The notes: generated by a model not told the origin, from the sequence alone. Numbered from the stretch's first letter, positions 42,716-52,145 are shown. The stretch is DNA of 64,000 nt from Nostoc linckia NIES-25 (GCF_002368035.1 NZ_AP018223.1:1280449-1344448), one strand, 5' to 3'. Numbers and translations: made by a program.

Positions 42716-44242
42716 ATGACTGAATATAGCCGATTAAAGACTTCACAATCTGCTGCAATCAGAGCGACTCTTGATTATCCGATAATCGATACTGACGTTC
42801 ATACCAATGATTTCACGCCAGCTTTTGAGGATTACATCGCTAATTATGGCGGTGCAAAACTTGTGGATGAGTTACGCAAGGCGGAAGCTTCGCGTCTCAA
42901 CTCCAAGAGCAATGGTAAAGATTGGTATCAACAAACTCCCGAAGAACGTCAACGCAACCGCACAATTCGATCGCCTTGGTGGGCAAGAGTCACTCGCAAC
43001 ACGTTGGATCTTGCTACTTACACCCTACCGGCATTGCTCTACGAACGTCAGGCCGAACAAGGGTCAGACTATTCGGTATTGTTTCCCAACAATGTTTTAG
43101 CACCAGCCGGCGCAAGCCCAGAGAACCGTCAAGCACTGCAACGGGCGGTGAATCACTATCATGCTGATATCTACCGGAAATATAGCGATCGCCTAACGGT
43201 GGTCGCTGGTATCCCCATGAGTAATCCTCAAGAAGCGATTGAGGAGCTTGAATTTGCCGTTAAAACACTGGGTCTGAAGGTAGCAAATATTCCTGGTGGT
43301 GTGAAACGGCCAATTAAGGCGATCGCTGAGAAATATCCAGCCGATCAATTTCCTGAAATCGCCAAGTATGCCTCATACATCGACTTTTACGGATTGGATA
43401 GCGAATATGACTACGATCCATTCTGGGCTAAGGCGGTCGAACTAGGTGTACCCATTACTACACACTATGGCAGCCAGGGCTGGACTGGACGCTCCTCCAT
43501 CAGTAACTACATGAACAACCACATCGGCCACTTCGCCGATGGTTCCCAAGCATTTGCCAAAGCATTATTCTTTGGCGGTGTCACCAAACGATTCCCACAA
43601 TTGCGCGTTGGTATGTTGGAAGGTGGTGCAGACTGGGGTGCCCACGTCTACATTCATTTGGTCGATCGCTTCTCCAAGCGCAGCCTCAAAGGACTGGAAA
43701 ACTACAATCCAGAACTGACAAATGCTGATGAATTGTTCGAGTTGTTTGAACGTTTCGGAGGCGAAATTACTCAAGGGTATTCCCTAAGCAAAGAAGAACT
43801 GACCAAAACTGTACTGGGTTCTTCATTCAGCCGTCATAGCCGCCAGCCAGTTGGTAGCGAACTCAACGATTTTGGCGCAGCAGGAATTGAAACAATAGAA
43901 GACATCCGCGATCGCTGGGTGAATAGCTTCTTCTTTGGTTCCGAGTCAGATGACCGCACCATCGCCGCAGCATTCAATGACAAAGCCAATCCCTTGAATG
44001 TGAAAATCAACGCCATCTATTCCTCAGATGTTGGTCACTGGGATGTACCCGATCTCACCTCACCCTTGGCTGAAAGCTGGGATCTCGTAAGAGAAGGCGT
44101 GATTACCGAAGCCGACTTCAAGTCTTATGTATTCGCTAATCCCTACAAGTTCTATACCCAAGCCAACCCCGACTTCTTCAAGGGGACAGCGATCGAATCT
44201 CTTGTATCTCCACAAGTTGATAAGAATCTTGTAATCGCTTAA
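42716..44242 (+). CDS. Amidohydrolase family protein (amidohydrolase 2)
   Basis: From the ATG at 42716 the protein has 508 residues. The amidohydrolase-2 motif DYPIIDTDVHTNDFTP is near the start (where most members have DxHxH, here D-V-H-T-N), with a His in ITTHYGS, a large insert, and the late Asp in SDVGHWDVPD. It resembles the ACMSD/decarboxylase-like branch. It follows the LLM gene and precedes a hydrolase with a clear ribosome site, probably one unit. Substrate unknown; it may process the monooxygenase product. The altered second His makes metal binding slightly unusual. Confidence 0.88.
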   Translation: MTEYSRLKTSQSAAIRATLDYPIIDTDVHTNDFTPAFEDYIANYGGAKLVDELRKAEASRLNSKSNGKDWYQQTPEERQRNRTIRSPWWARVTRNTLDLATYTLPALLYERQAEQGSDYSVLFPNNVLAPAGASPENRQALQRAVNHYHADIYRKYSDRLTVVAGIPMSNPQEAIEELEFAVKTLGLKVANIPGGVKRPIKAIAEKYPADQFPEIAKYASYIDFYGLDSEYDYDPFWAKAVELGVPITTHYGSQGWTGRSSISNYMNNHIGHFADGSQAFAKALFFGGVTKRFPQLRVGMLEGGADWGAHVYIHLVDRFSKRSLKGLENYNPELTNADELFELFERFGGEITQGYSLSKEELTKTVLGSSFSRHSRQPVGSELNDFGAAGIETIEDIRDRWVNSFFFGSESDDRTIAAAFNDKANPLNVKINAIYSSDVGHWDVPDLTSPLAESWDLVREGVITEADFKSYVFANPYKFYTQANPDFFKGTAIESLVSPQVDKNLVIA

Positions 44243-44251
44243 AGGCTACAA

Positions 44252-44280
44252 GTCCCTGACTTCTTCCAGAAGTCGGGGAT
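44252..44280 (+). promoter_or_regulatory. Hairpin between amidohydrolase and hydrolase genes
   Basis: TCCCTGACTTCT pairs with AGAAGTCGGGGA across a 3-base loop. No T run follows, so it may stabilise or attenuate the upstream mRNA rather than end it. Confidence 0.5.
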
Positions 44281-44312
44281 CTGACCACCAAACATACAAA
44301 GGAGTTACAACT

Positions 44313-44963
44313 ATGTCTATCGAACACCGCTCTGGTTTATTGCCTTATCTATTTGCGCCCGCCTCTGAAGATACCAATAAACCTGCACCCTTGGTATTGT
44401 TTTTGCATGGCGCACGCGATCGCGGGAACGATCTAAATGTGCTGCTGAAATGGGGTTTACCTCGTTTTGTGAATGAATCAAGCTCCTTACCTTACTTCTT
44501 TTTAGCGCCCCAACTTCCTGAAGGGCAGACTTGGGTAGAGCGAGAATCAGATGTAATTGCTTTATTGGATAATCTTATCGCCTCGCGGTCTATCGATCCG
44601 TCCCGTGTCATCATATCTGGGTTCAGCTTAGGTACGGCTGGGGCATGGCACATCGCTGCTTCTCATCCCGATCGGTTCGCTGGTCTGGTAGCAGTATCCG
44701 GTCGCGTTCCCAAAACTTTAGAAACCAGCCAGCTAGCTGCACTCAAGGAAATTCCTATCCAAATATTCCAAGGTGGCAAGGATGAAAAACTGCCAATTGA
44801 GGATACACAGCAGATTGTCGATACCTTGCGCGGTCTAGGCGGAACAGTAGATTTTACTCTACTACCTGAAGGCGATCATTTTATTGCTGATGAAGTGTAC
44901 GGCAACGCGAAATTGCAACAGTGGTTGGTTTCACAAACCCGTCGCGCTTCTGTAATTGCCTAA
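44313..44963 (+). CDS. Alpha/beta hydrolase (phospholipase/carboxylesterase type)
   Basis: A 216-residue protein with an excellent ribosome site (AAAGGAGTTACAACT). The fold shows LVLFLHGARDRG, the nucleophile elbow ISGFSLGTAG (Ser ~112), Asp in FQGGKDEKLP and His in PEGDHFI. It resembles small carboxylesterases and the dienelactone-like hydrolase group. It is part of the cluster beginning at 41127 and is followed by a terminator at 44971-44998. Confidence 0.88.
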   Translation: MSIEHRSGLLPYLFAPASEDTNKPAPLVLFLHGARDRGNDLNVLLKWGLPRFVNESSSLPYFFLAPQLPEGQTWVERESDVIALLDNLIASRSIDPSRVIISGFSLGTAGAWHIAASHPDRFAGLVAVSGRVPKTLETSQLAALKEIPIQIFQGGKDEKLPIEDTQQIVDTLRGLGGTVDFTLLPEGDHFIADEVYGNAKLQQWLVSQTRRASVIA

Positions 44964-44970
44964 CTCATCT

Positions 44971-44998
44971 GATTCAGTAATCACTGAATCCTTTTTTC
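44971..44998 (+). terminator. Rho-independent terminator
   Basis: GATTCAGT / ACTGAATC is a perfect 8-base stem with a 4-base loop, followed by CTTTTTTC. It ends the 41127-44963 unit. Confidence 0.75.
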
Positions 44999-45109
44999 AA
45001 CAGCTGGCAATGAAGAATTGGTGTCAACTTAAACCAAAGTTATTGAAATTCTCATTTCCAGGTTCTACCTGGAAATGGAATCAAAGCAATTGTGTAGCTA
45101 ATTTTCCCA

Positions 45110-45898
45110 TTATGCAGCTACCTTATGCTTTGCTAACTTCAACGCCGACAACAATAGAATTACACCCAAAATTACATGTAGTAAAGAACTTGCTACATAC
45201 TTTAAAAGGTTGCTGCCAATAAACGCTCCCAATATTGAACCAAATGCCATTGAAACAATAAACCGACGATCTGATTTCACTTCTTTGAGTCGTTGCTGAC
45301 TTTTATATTTGAATAGACCCATAACGATTGTTGGAATGCTAATTGCCAGACTCAAACTTCCTGCTAATTTGATGTCAATTGCAAACACGATAATAATCGT
45401 AGGGATAATCAACTCACCACCTGCTACACCAAGCATACTGCTGAATATCCCAATCACAATTCCGGCTACAAAACCGATGCCGATTCTCAATAAATCTGGA
45501 AGTTGCCAGCTCTGAAGGCTGAAAATAAGATTATGCCCGATTAGTACAAAGCTCAAAAAAAATAGAAAAACTATAACAACCCTATTTAATGTTCGTTCGT
45601 CGATCTTGGTTGCATAGTTAACTCCAACATAAGAGCCAATGAGAGAACCTGCCAGAATGTTGATGATTACTGTCAGGTTTGCGAAAACATTTTCAAGCCC
45701 AATAATGCCACTCCGAAAAATGAATGAAAAGATCACAGTGACGAGGCTCACAATGAGATTGATAATAATTGCCTGTAAAGTTCGATAGTTAAAAACGCTA
45801 ACTAAAACCGGTAAGCGAAACTCTGCACCACCCAAGCCAATTAACCCGCCGAGAACCCCAACCAAAGCACCCCAAGCAAACGCCCAAATATTTCGCAT
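45110..45898 (-). CDS. TauE/SafE family anion exporter
   Basis: A 262-residue membrane protein with eight or so helices and the family repeats GGLIGLGGAEFRLPVLV and SMLGVAGGELIIPTIII. TauE/SafE proteins export sulfite, sulfoacetate or similar anions. The gene lies opposite to its neighbours within a cluster containing an FMN monooxygenase and an SsuA-like protein, where sulfite release is plausible. The start codon is 42 bases from the divergent aldo/keto reductase gene. Confidence 0.9.
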   Translation of the reverse strand: MRNIWAFAWGALVGVLGGLIGLGGAEFRLPVLVSVFNYRTLQAIIINLIVSLVTVIFSFIFRSGIIGLENVFANLTVIINILAGSLIGSYVGVNYATKIDERTLNRVVIVFLFFLSFVLIGHNLIFSLQSWQLPDLLRIGIGFVAGIVIGIFSSMLGVAGGELIIPTIIIVFAIDIKLAGSLSLAISIPTIVMGLFKYKSQQRLKEVKSDRRFIVSMAFGSILGAFIGSNLLKYVASSLLHVILGVILLLSALKLAKHKVAA

Positions 45899-45940
45899 TT
45901 AAATCTCCATATCTACAACAGCAGCATTAGGAAAGATTTT

Positions 45941-46939
45941 ATGGCATTACCAACCACCAAACTCGGTAAAACCGGATTAACTGTTTCCCGCCTCTGTCTG
46001 GGCACCATGACCTTCGGATTACAGACAGAGGAAGAAATTTCTAGGCAGATCCTTGACACCGCTGCTGATGCTGGAATCAACTTTTTGGATACAGCCGATG
46101 TTTATCCGCTTGGTGGTGGAATTGCCACAGCTGGACGGACTGAAGAAATAATTGGGCGGTGGTTGAAAGGGAAGCGCGAACATTTTATTGTGGCTACCAA
46201 GGCTGTAGGCAAGGTTGGCCCTGCACCTTGGGATCAAGGTGCTTCGCGCAAACATATTTTGGATGCGATCGATGCTTCTCTAAGACGGCTGCAAACAGAT
46301 TATATCGACTTGTATCAATTGCACTCGGATGATACGTCAACCCCCCTTGATGAAACTCTAGAAGCGTTAGATACGATAGTTCGTGCTGGTAAGGTACGCT
46401 ATATCGGAGTTTCCAACTTCTTAGCTTATCGACTCAGCCGTGCCTTGGGTCGTGCTGAGGTGCTTAATCTAACTCGCTTCGTGTCGATTCAGCCCCGCTA
46501 TAACCTATTATTCCGTGAAATAGAGCGGGAACTATTGCCTCTGGCGCAAGAAGAAGGTCTGGGTGTAATTCCATACAATCCCTTAGCAGGCGGTTTGCTA
46601 ACAGGTAAACACAATTTCGCTCAAGGCCCCACCGCAGGTACGCGTTTCACTTTGGGTGCTGCCGCAGAACGTTATCAAGAACGTTATTGGCGCGATCGCG
46701 AGTTTAATACTGTGGAAGAATTACGCACAGTAGCCGAGTTTGCCGGGTTATCGCTCACTACCTTAGCACTAGCTTGGGTTTTAGCTAATCCAATTATCAC
46801 CGCCCCGATTGTTGGTGCTAGCCGCCCAGAACAACTTGCTGACACCCTCAAGGCTGTGGAAGTAAAACTTGATGACAATTTAAAACAAAAATTAGATGAC
46901 CTCACGGCCGAGTATCGCAGGGGAGATTCTCTGCGTTAG
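45941..46939 (+). CDS. Aldo/keto reductase
   Basis: The protein has 332 residues and contains LCLGTMTFGLQ, the catalytic Asp/Tyr region INFLDTADVYPLGG, VATKAVG (Lys), YIDLYQLHSDD (His) and the NADP-binding IVGASRPEQL near the C-terminus. It is of the YajO/Tas-like subgroup. Reduces an unknown carbonyl with NADPH. It is divergent from the TauE-like gene and upstream of the SsuA-like gene on the same strand. Confidence 0.92.
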   Translation: MALPTTKLGKTGLTVSRLCLGTMTFGLQTEEEISRQILDTAADAGINFLDTADVYPLGGGIATAGRTEEIIGRWLKGKREHFIVATKAVGKVGPAPWDQGASRKHILDAIDASLRRLQTDYIDLYQLHSDDTSTPLDETLEALDTIVRAGKVRYIGVSNFLAYRLSRALGRAEVLNLTRFVSIQPRYNLLFREIERELLPLAQEEGLGVIPYNPLAGGLLTGKHNFAQGPTAGTRFTLGAAAERYQERYWRDREFNTVEELRTVAEFAGLSLTTLALAWVLANPIITAPIVGASRPEQLADTLKAVEVKLDDNLKQKLDDLTAEYRRGDSLR

Positions 46940-47066
46940 CGATATCAAAGATGAGGAGATGGGGTGATGAGGAGATGGGGAGTGTGGGGGAAAGATTTCT
47001 TCCCACACCTCCCACACTTCCTGCTTGCCCCATGCCCAAATTTAAAATTTTAAATGGTATTAGCTT

Positions 47067-48119
47067 ATGATTAAACGTCGTCGTTTTCTCAATGTTGCTA
47101 CTTCAGGCATATCTGGTTTTTCTCTGGCATATCTGTTAGGAAGTTGTAGCCAACAAAGCCAACAAAATATATTAAACAGCGCTGCTGGTAGTTCGAGTTC
47201 CCTTGGTATCAAAAGCAAGGTTCTTCGCATGGGATATCAGAGTGCAGGCGATCTTGTGAGAAATCGCAAAGTATTAGAGAAACGCTTGGAGCCGCTGGGA
47301 ATTAAAGTGGAATGGGCGCAATTTGTCCAAGGGCCACAACTTATGGAAGGAATGGCTGCGGGAAGAGTTGATGTGGGATCTGTGGGGGAAACGCCGCCAA
47401 TTTTTGCCCAAGTAGCTGGGTCAGATTTGGTTTATGTTGTGGGTACGCAAAGAAATAAAAGAACAGGGAGAAGCAGTGTTATTGCCGTACCTCCAGATTC
47501 TCCGCTGAAAAAATTTGAGGATATCAAAGGGCAAGAAGTTTATTTTCAAAAAGGCTCGGCATCGCACTATTTTATTCTTAGAGCTTTGCAGTCGATTGGC
47601 TTGACCATCAAAGATATTAAAATCAAAAGTATACCGACTATTGAGGCGCGAGCTGCTTTTATCGAAGGTAAAATTCCTGTTTGGATGACATCAGATCCGC
47701 ATTATGCGATCGCCGAAAAGATGGGTCGAATTCGCGTTCTCAGAGATTCTGTTGGGCTAGATTCTCCTGGTGGTTATTATATTGCTGACAGGAAGTTTGC
47801 GGAACAAAATCCTGGTTTACTAAAAATTCTCATTGAGGAACTTCATGGTCTTGATAAATGGGCAGAGGCGAATCGAGATGAAGTGAAAAAATTGATGGTT
47901 ACCGAACAAAAACTTGATGAGGATGTAGCCGCAAGGGTGATGTCTCGCCGCACTTTTGTCGGACGCAGAGGACTGAGTGAAGCACTGATCGCAGAACAAC
48001 AACGCGTAGCAGATTTGTTCTTTCAAGAAGGTGTCATACCAAAGAAAATTAACATTCGGGATGCTTTACTTCCGCCTGATTTGTATGCTGCAATTACACC
48101 CGCTGAAATTATGGTTTAG
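47067..48119 (+). CDS. SsuA-like aliphatic-sulfonate-type substrate-binding lipoprotein
   Basis: The protein has 350 residues. The N-terminus KRRRFLNVATSGISGFSLAY has a Tat-like RRRF and ends in a lipobox LLGSC, so it is exported and lipid-anchored. The mature part matches sulfonate/nitrate/taurine binding proteins: RMGYQSAGDLVRNRKVLEKR, GMAAGRVDVGSVGETPPIFA, SASHYFILRALQSIGLTIKD. No cognate SsuB or SsuC gene is present in the window. A good terminator follows at 48163-48196. Confidence 0.9.
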   Translation: MIKRRRFLNVATSGISGFSLAYLLGSCSQQSQQNILNSAAGSSSSLGIKSKVLRMGYQSAGDLVRNRKVLEKRLEPLGIKVEWAQFVQGPQLMEGMAAGRVDVGSVGETPPIFAQVAGSDLVYVVGTQRNKRTGRSSVIAVPPDSPLKKFEDIKGQEVYFQKGSASHYFILRALQSIGLTIKDIKIKSIPTIEARAAFIEGKIPVWMTSDPHYAIAEKMGRIRVLRDSVGLDSPGGYYIADRKFAEQNPGLLKILIEELHGLDKWAEANRDEVKKLMVTEQKLDEDVAARVMSRRTFVGRRGLSEALIAEQQRVADLFFQEGVIPKKINIRDALLPPDLYAAITPAEIMV

Positions 48120-48162
48120 AAACTACAGACTAGTAGTTTTTAAGTACTTTATTTAACGCCAG

Positions 48163-48196
48163 AGGGCGGCTAAAGAAGCCGTCCTATTTTTGTTTT
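48163..48196 (+). terminator. Rho-independent terminator
   Basis: AGGGCGGCT / AGCCGTCCT with loop AAAGA (one G-T pair) and ATTTTTGTTTT behind it, after the SsuA-like gene. Confidence 0.75.
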
Positions 48197-48229
48197 ACAG
48201 AATAGGTTGCTAGTACGAGAACAACTTTT

Positions 48230-50053
48230 ATGACAAAAAAGGTCAGAATTTCTAAATCTTTTCAACGTGCTGCCGATGCACCAAATTTACCTAATACTCC
48301 ATTCAGGTTCATTTGTTATTTCGTTAACCAGTTTCGCTGGTGGTATTTAGCAATGGTAATCCTGGAGGCAACACACGCAACCTGTGGTATTATGTTGCCC
48401 TATGCTATTGGCGAGATTATCCGCAGCGTTACGCGATCGACTGGCGACAGCAAGTCTATTTTTGATGCAGTCAGCCAACCACTGATGTTGTTCACCGCTT
48501 TGAGTGTGGGTGAAGTGGTATTTGGGCGATCGGCTGGACTCTTGCAGACCATTCTCCATCCCATCCACCGACAGCACATCGTCCGCTCCCTATATGCCTA
48601 TTTACAACACCATTCCCATCGCTACCTAAGTAGTAGTTTTGCCGGGGCATTGGCACATCGCATCGGCGAAACTTCTCTGGGTGTCACCCAGACGATGCAA
48701 ATGTTGATTACTGAATTTATGTCTGTAATTATCGTGTATATTGTATCCGCGATTTTACTGTACCGTGCCTATCCACCCCTTGCTGCACTTGTGGGCGTGT
48801 GGGCAGTTCTCTTCATCAGTATTTCGTTCTGGCTGGCAACTCGCTGCCGAATTTACTCCCGCAGAGCCGCAGCCGCAAGAAGTGAGACAACTGGGATCAT
48901 TGTAGATGGGGTGACAAATCTCAGCAGTAGCCGCTTGTTTGCTCGTCTAGATTTTGAACGACGCTATTTGAATGAGCAATTAAAGTACGAAATCAAAGAG
49001 GTGAGAAAGTCTAACTGGTACTCGGAGCGAATTCGCTGGTTTCAGTTCATCTCAGCAGCGATTCTGAAAATCGGGACTTTGTATTACTCGCTTTCCCTTT
49101 GGAGTCAAGGGTTAATTGCTACTGCTGACTTCGTTGTGGCAACTAGTTTGTCACTATTGATCATCAGTGAAGCCCGCAATTTGAGCCGACGGTTTTTAGA
49201 ATTCTTTGAACATATCGGCAATGTCGCCAATGGCGTCTCCGTAATTGTTCAACCGCATGAGTTAATCGATCGCGATAAAGCGATCGCTCATCCCATCACC
49301 CAAGGTAAAATCGAATTCCGGCAAATTTATTTTAGTTACACGTTAGGCAAACAAGTCTTTGAAAATCTTTCCATCACCATCCAACCAGGCGAACGTGTCG
49401 GCTTGGTAGGCTTTTCCGGCTCTGGAAAATCTACCTTTGTGAATTTAATTTTGCGCCTTTTTGACCCACAATCAGGGCAAATTCTCATTGATGGAGTCGA
49501 TATTCGAGATATGACTCAGAATGCCCTACACGCTCAGATCGGCTTAATTCCCCAAGATCCATCTCTGTTCCATCGCACATTAATAGAAAATATTCGTTAC
49601 GGACGCATAGATGCAACCGATGAGGAAGTGATTGAGGCAGCACGCAAAGCCTATGCTCACGATTTTATCGCCCAAATGAAGGAGGGTTATAATTCTTTGG
49701 TGGGGGAACGTGGTGTTAAATTGTCTGGGGGGCAGAGACAGCGAATTGCGATCGCACGCGTAATCCTCAAAAACGCGCCGATTCTAATCCTGGATGAAGC
49801 CACCTCTAGTCTCGATTCCATCACCGAAAAAGCCATCCAAGATACCCTAGACTCAGCAATGGACGGCAAAACCGTGATTGTGGTAGCTCATCGTCTCTCT
49901 ACCATTGCCCATCTAGACAGAATTTTGGTCTTTGACCAAGGTCGAATTATTGAAGAAGGTAATCACGCCAAACTCCTGACACGACGCGGTGCTTATTACA
50001 GACTATGGAAAATGCAGGCGGGTGGATTCTTGCCTGTGGAAGCTAGTAAGTAG
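48230..50053 (+). CDS. ABC half-transporter (exporter type, fused membrane and ATPase domains)
   Basis: The protein has 607 residues. A six-helix type 1 exporter domain (~40-330) is followed by a nucleotide-binding domain with Walker A GFSGSGKST, Q-loop, signature LSGGQRQR, Walker B ILILDEATS and switch His in AHRLS. It would act as a homodimer exporting lipids, peptides or drugs across the plasma membrane. It follows the SsuA-like gene after a terminator, so it is probably separately transcribed. It is not the importer for that binding protein. Confidence 0.9.
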   Translation: MTKKVRISKSFQRAADAPNLPNTPFRFICYFVNQFRWWYLAMVILEATHATCGIMLPYAIGEIIRSVTRSTGDSKSIFDAVSQPLMLFTALSVGEVVFGRSAGLLQTILHPIHRQHIVRSLYAYLQHHSHRYLSSSFAGALAHRIGETSLGVTQTMQMLITEFMSVIIVYIVSAILLYRAYPPLAALVGVWAVLFISISFWLATRCRIYSRRAAAARSETTGIIVDGVTNLSSSRLFARLDFERRYLNEQLKYEIKEVRKSNWYSERIRWFQFISAAILKIGTLYYSLSLWSQGLIATADFVVATSLSLLIISEARNLSRRFLEFFEHIGNVANGVSVIVQPHELIDRDKAIAHPITQGKIEFRQIYFSYTLGKQVFENLSITIQPGERVGLVGFSGSGKSTFVNLILRLFDPQSGQILIDGVDIRDMTQNALHAQIGLIPQDPSLFHRTLIENIRYGRIDATDEEVIEAARKAYAHDFIAQMKEGYNSLVGERGVKLSGGQRQRIAIARVILKNAPILILDEATSSLDSITEKAIQDTLDSAMDGKTVIVVAHRLSTIAHLDRILVFDQGRIIEEGNHAKLLTRRGAYYRLWKMQAGGFLPVEASK

Positions 50054-50152
50054 GGCATGGATGGGGAAGCAGGGGAAAAGGTTAAAGGTTAAAGGGAAAA
50101 GGAATAAATTTTATCTTTCCTCTTTTCCCTTTCCCCATGCCCTGTTTGCCCA

Positions 50153-51340
50153 ATGTCTGATGCCCAGAGAAGTAAAAACTGCTATATTATTACTTTTCGA
50201 GAAATGACAAGGAACGGCATCGGTATTCGCACGGCGCAAGTGCGTCAGGAACGGCTTGTTGGTCAAATTCATGTTTATGATGGTGCAGGGAAAGGCAAGT
50301 CTCAGGCGGCTTTGGGGGTGGTTTTGCGCTCGATTGGGTTGGGAATTAATACGCCTACTAATTCCAACCGGGTTTTACTGCTGCGGTTTTTAAAGGGGCC
50401 TGAGCGTGATTATGATGAAGACGGGGCGATCGCAGCTTTGCAACGCGGGTTTCCCCATTTAATTGACCAGGTTCGGACTGGTAGAGCCGAATTTTTTGGC
50501 CCAGAAGAAATTACTACTTTTGACAGAGATGAAGCCGCGCGGGGTTGGGATGTTGCCAAAGGTGCGATCGCCAGCGGTTTATATTCAGTAGTGGTTTTGG
50601 ATGAAATTAACCCTGTACTGGATTTGGGTTTGCTACCAGTGGATGAAGTGGTACGCACGTTAAAATCTAAACCCCAAGAGTTGGAAATCATTGCTACCGG
50701 ACGCGCTGCACCACAAAAGTTGCTCGATATTGCAGATTTGCACTCAGAAATGAAACCCCACCACCACCCAACTGCTAAAGCACTTTTACTCAATGGTATT
50801 GAAATTTATACTGGTGCGGGTAAGGGTAAATCTACGAGTGCTTTGGGTAAAGCCTTGCAGGCAATCGGTAGAGGAATTAATCACCCAGGCTCTACGCGTG
50901 TATTAATTATGCAGTGGCTTAAAGGCGGCAGTGGTTATACGGAAGACGCGGCGATCGCCGCTTTGCAGCAGTCATATCCAGAAGTGGTGGATCATCAGCG
51001 TTGCGGTAGAGATGCAATTGTTTGGCGGAATTCCCGGCAAGAATTAGACTACGTAGAAGCCGAACGGGGTTGGGAAATTGCCAAAGTTGCGATCGCTTCT
51101 GGGTTGTATAAAACAATTATTCTTGACGAACTCAATCCCACAGTTGACCTGGAACTACTCCCCGTTGAACCCATTGTCCAAGCTTTGCTCCGCAAACCCC
51201 GCGACACCGAAATTATTATCACTGGTCGCTGTCAAAATCAACCGACATACTTTGATTTGGCTAGCGTTCACTCAGAGGTTTACTGCCACAAACACTATGC
51301 AAATCAAGGTGTAGAACTCAAACGAGGAGTAGATTTTTAA
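50153..51340 (+). CDS. Tandem CobO/BtuR-like cobalamin adenosyltransferase (two domains)
   Basis: The 395-residue protein has two copies of a CobO/BtuR P-loop domain: residues ~35-215 (GQIHVYDGAGKGKSQAALG) and ~220-385 (IEIYTGAGKGKSTSALGKAL). Each has its own Walker A, VVLDEINPVLDLGLLPVDEV / IILDELNPTVDLELLPVEPI, and ATGRAAP / ITGRCQN. Single-domain CobO is ~190 residues. CobO transfers adenosyl from ATP to cob(I)yrinate diamide in B12 synthesis. The start may really be the ATG at 50204; the first one falls in a repeat-like CCCAATGTCTGATGCCC. A cobalamin riboswitch was looked for and not seen. Confidence 0.9.
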   Translation: MSDAQRSKNCYIITFREMTRNGIGIRTAQVRQERLVGQIHVYDGAGKGKSQAALGVVLRSIGLGINTPTNSNRVLLLRFLKGPERDYDEDGAIAALQRGFPHLIDQVRTGRAEFFGPEEITTFDRDEAARGWDVAKGAIASGLYSVVVLDEINPVLDLGLLPVDEVVRTLKSKPQELEIIATGRAAPQKLLDIADLHSEMKPHHHPTAKALLLNGIEIYTGAGKGKSTSALGKALQAIGRGINHPGSTRVLIMQWLKGGSGYTEDAAIAALQQSYPEVVDHQRCGRDAIVWRNSRQELDYVEAERGWEIAKVAIASGLYKTIILDELNPTVDLELLPVEPIVQALLRKPRDTEIIITGRCQNQPTYFDLASVHSEVYCHKHYANQGVELKRGVDF

Positions 51341-51747
51341 ATTGACCGGCAGAGGGGCACAGGAGCAGGGGAGAAGAGGCTTTTGGGATTTTGCTAAAGA
51401 TGCGGTAATCGTAAGTGATTAGCCGGACATGATATTAAATACCAAAAGACTTTTTACCCAGTCCCCAGTCCCTTGCTACATATTATCTATTTTCAAAATA
51501 ACAGGCAGAAATATTCCGTATATTTACCTGATTTTGTACGTAAGTACGGGCTTTTCGGTATATTCATCACTGATATCTAGAAAGTTTCGGCATAACATCC
51601 AAATTAGGATATTAAACTGAAACTTTCTGAATATTATATGGAACAACACCCAAAAAATTAAAGATTATTCATACAAAACAGAAAAAAGCTATTTTGGCTG
51701 GATTAAACGCTATATATTTTTTCATAATAAGCTCCAGTCAAAGGATA
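51341..51747. other. Non-coding region after the CobO-like gene
   Basis: Nothing recognised except an inverted repeat AGAAAGTTTC (51579-51588) / GAAACTTTCT (51619-51628) and AT-rich sequence. Confidence 0.45.
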
Positions 51748-51840
51748 TAGGACTTACGCAAAATATTTGTCAAACTCTCATTTCTCCGTGACCTCTGCGC
51801 CTCTGTGGTTCGATTTTCCGTTAGCTGTGCGTAAGTCCTG
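51748..51840. mobile_element. 93-bp MITE with AGGACTTACGCA ends and 5-bp target duplication
   Basis: The ends TAGGACTTACGCA and TGCGTAAGTCCTG are inverted repeats. GGATA stands at 51743-51747 and 51841-51845. The interior (CTCTGCGCCTCTGTGG) differs from the 26625 element but matches 32592-32685. Confidence 0.82.
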
Positions 51841-52001
51841 GGATATTGTAAGTCATGAAATCAAAGTAGTTTTAACAGATTTGGCAGTTAATAAACAAGT
51901 TGCTACATCTATTCAAAATCGACCTTTAAACTCTAAACCAATAAGATTTAGGGAAAGTTTATAGTCGTTTAATTTACCCAAAGAAGAGCTTTATAGTTCT
52001 T

Positions 52002-52145
52002 CAGGACTTACGCAAAAAATAACGAAAGTAGCGGTAATACCCTGCGGGTTCGCTCTTAGCGTTCTCGCAGAGTAGCCGCTGTGCGTCTACATGAATTACC
52101 GCAACGCTTGAATAAGGTTTTCAGTCACATATTGCGTAAGTCCTG
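52002..52145. mobile_element. 144-bp MITE carrying a nested repeat, with 5-bp target duplication
   Basis: The ends are CAGGACTTACGCA and TGCGTAAGTCCTG. TTCTT stands at 51997-52001 and 52146-52150. Against the 94-bp copy at 26625-26718 it has ~50 extra bases inside the central palindrome (CCCTGCGGGTTCGCTC to CGTCTA), a dispersed-palindrome-type sequence. It lies 28 bases upstream of the DUF3131 gene. Confidence 0.85.

Noticed and set aside
44956..45222. 88-codon ORF after the esterase gene
   Set aside because: It starts inside the esterase gene, runs across its terminator and overlaps the TauE-like gene; composition is not protein-like.
50054..50152. Possible cobalamin riboswitch before the CobO-like gene
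   Set aside because: The stretch is low-complexity repeat; none of the conserved B12-box sequence is seen.
51767..51964. 65-codon ORF
   Set aside because: It is a reading of the MITE at 51748-51840 continued into AT-rich DNA.
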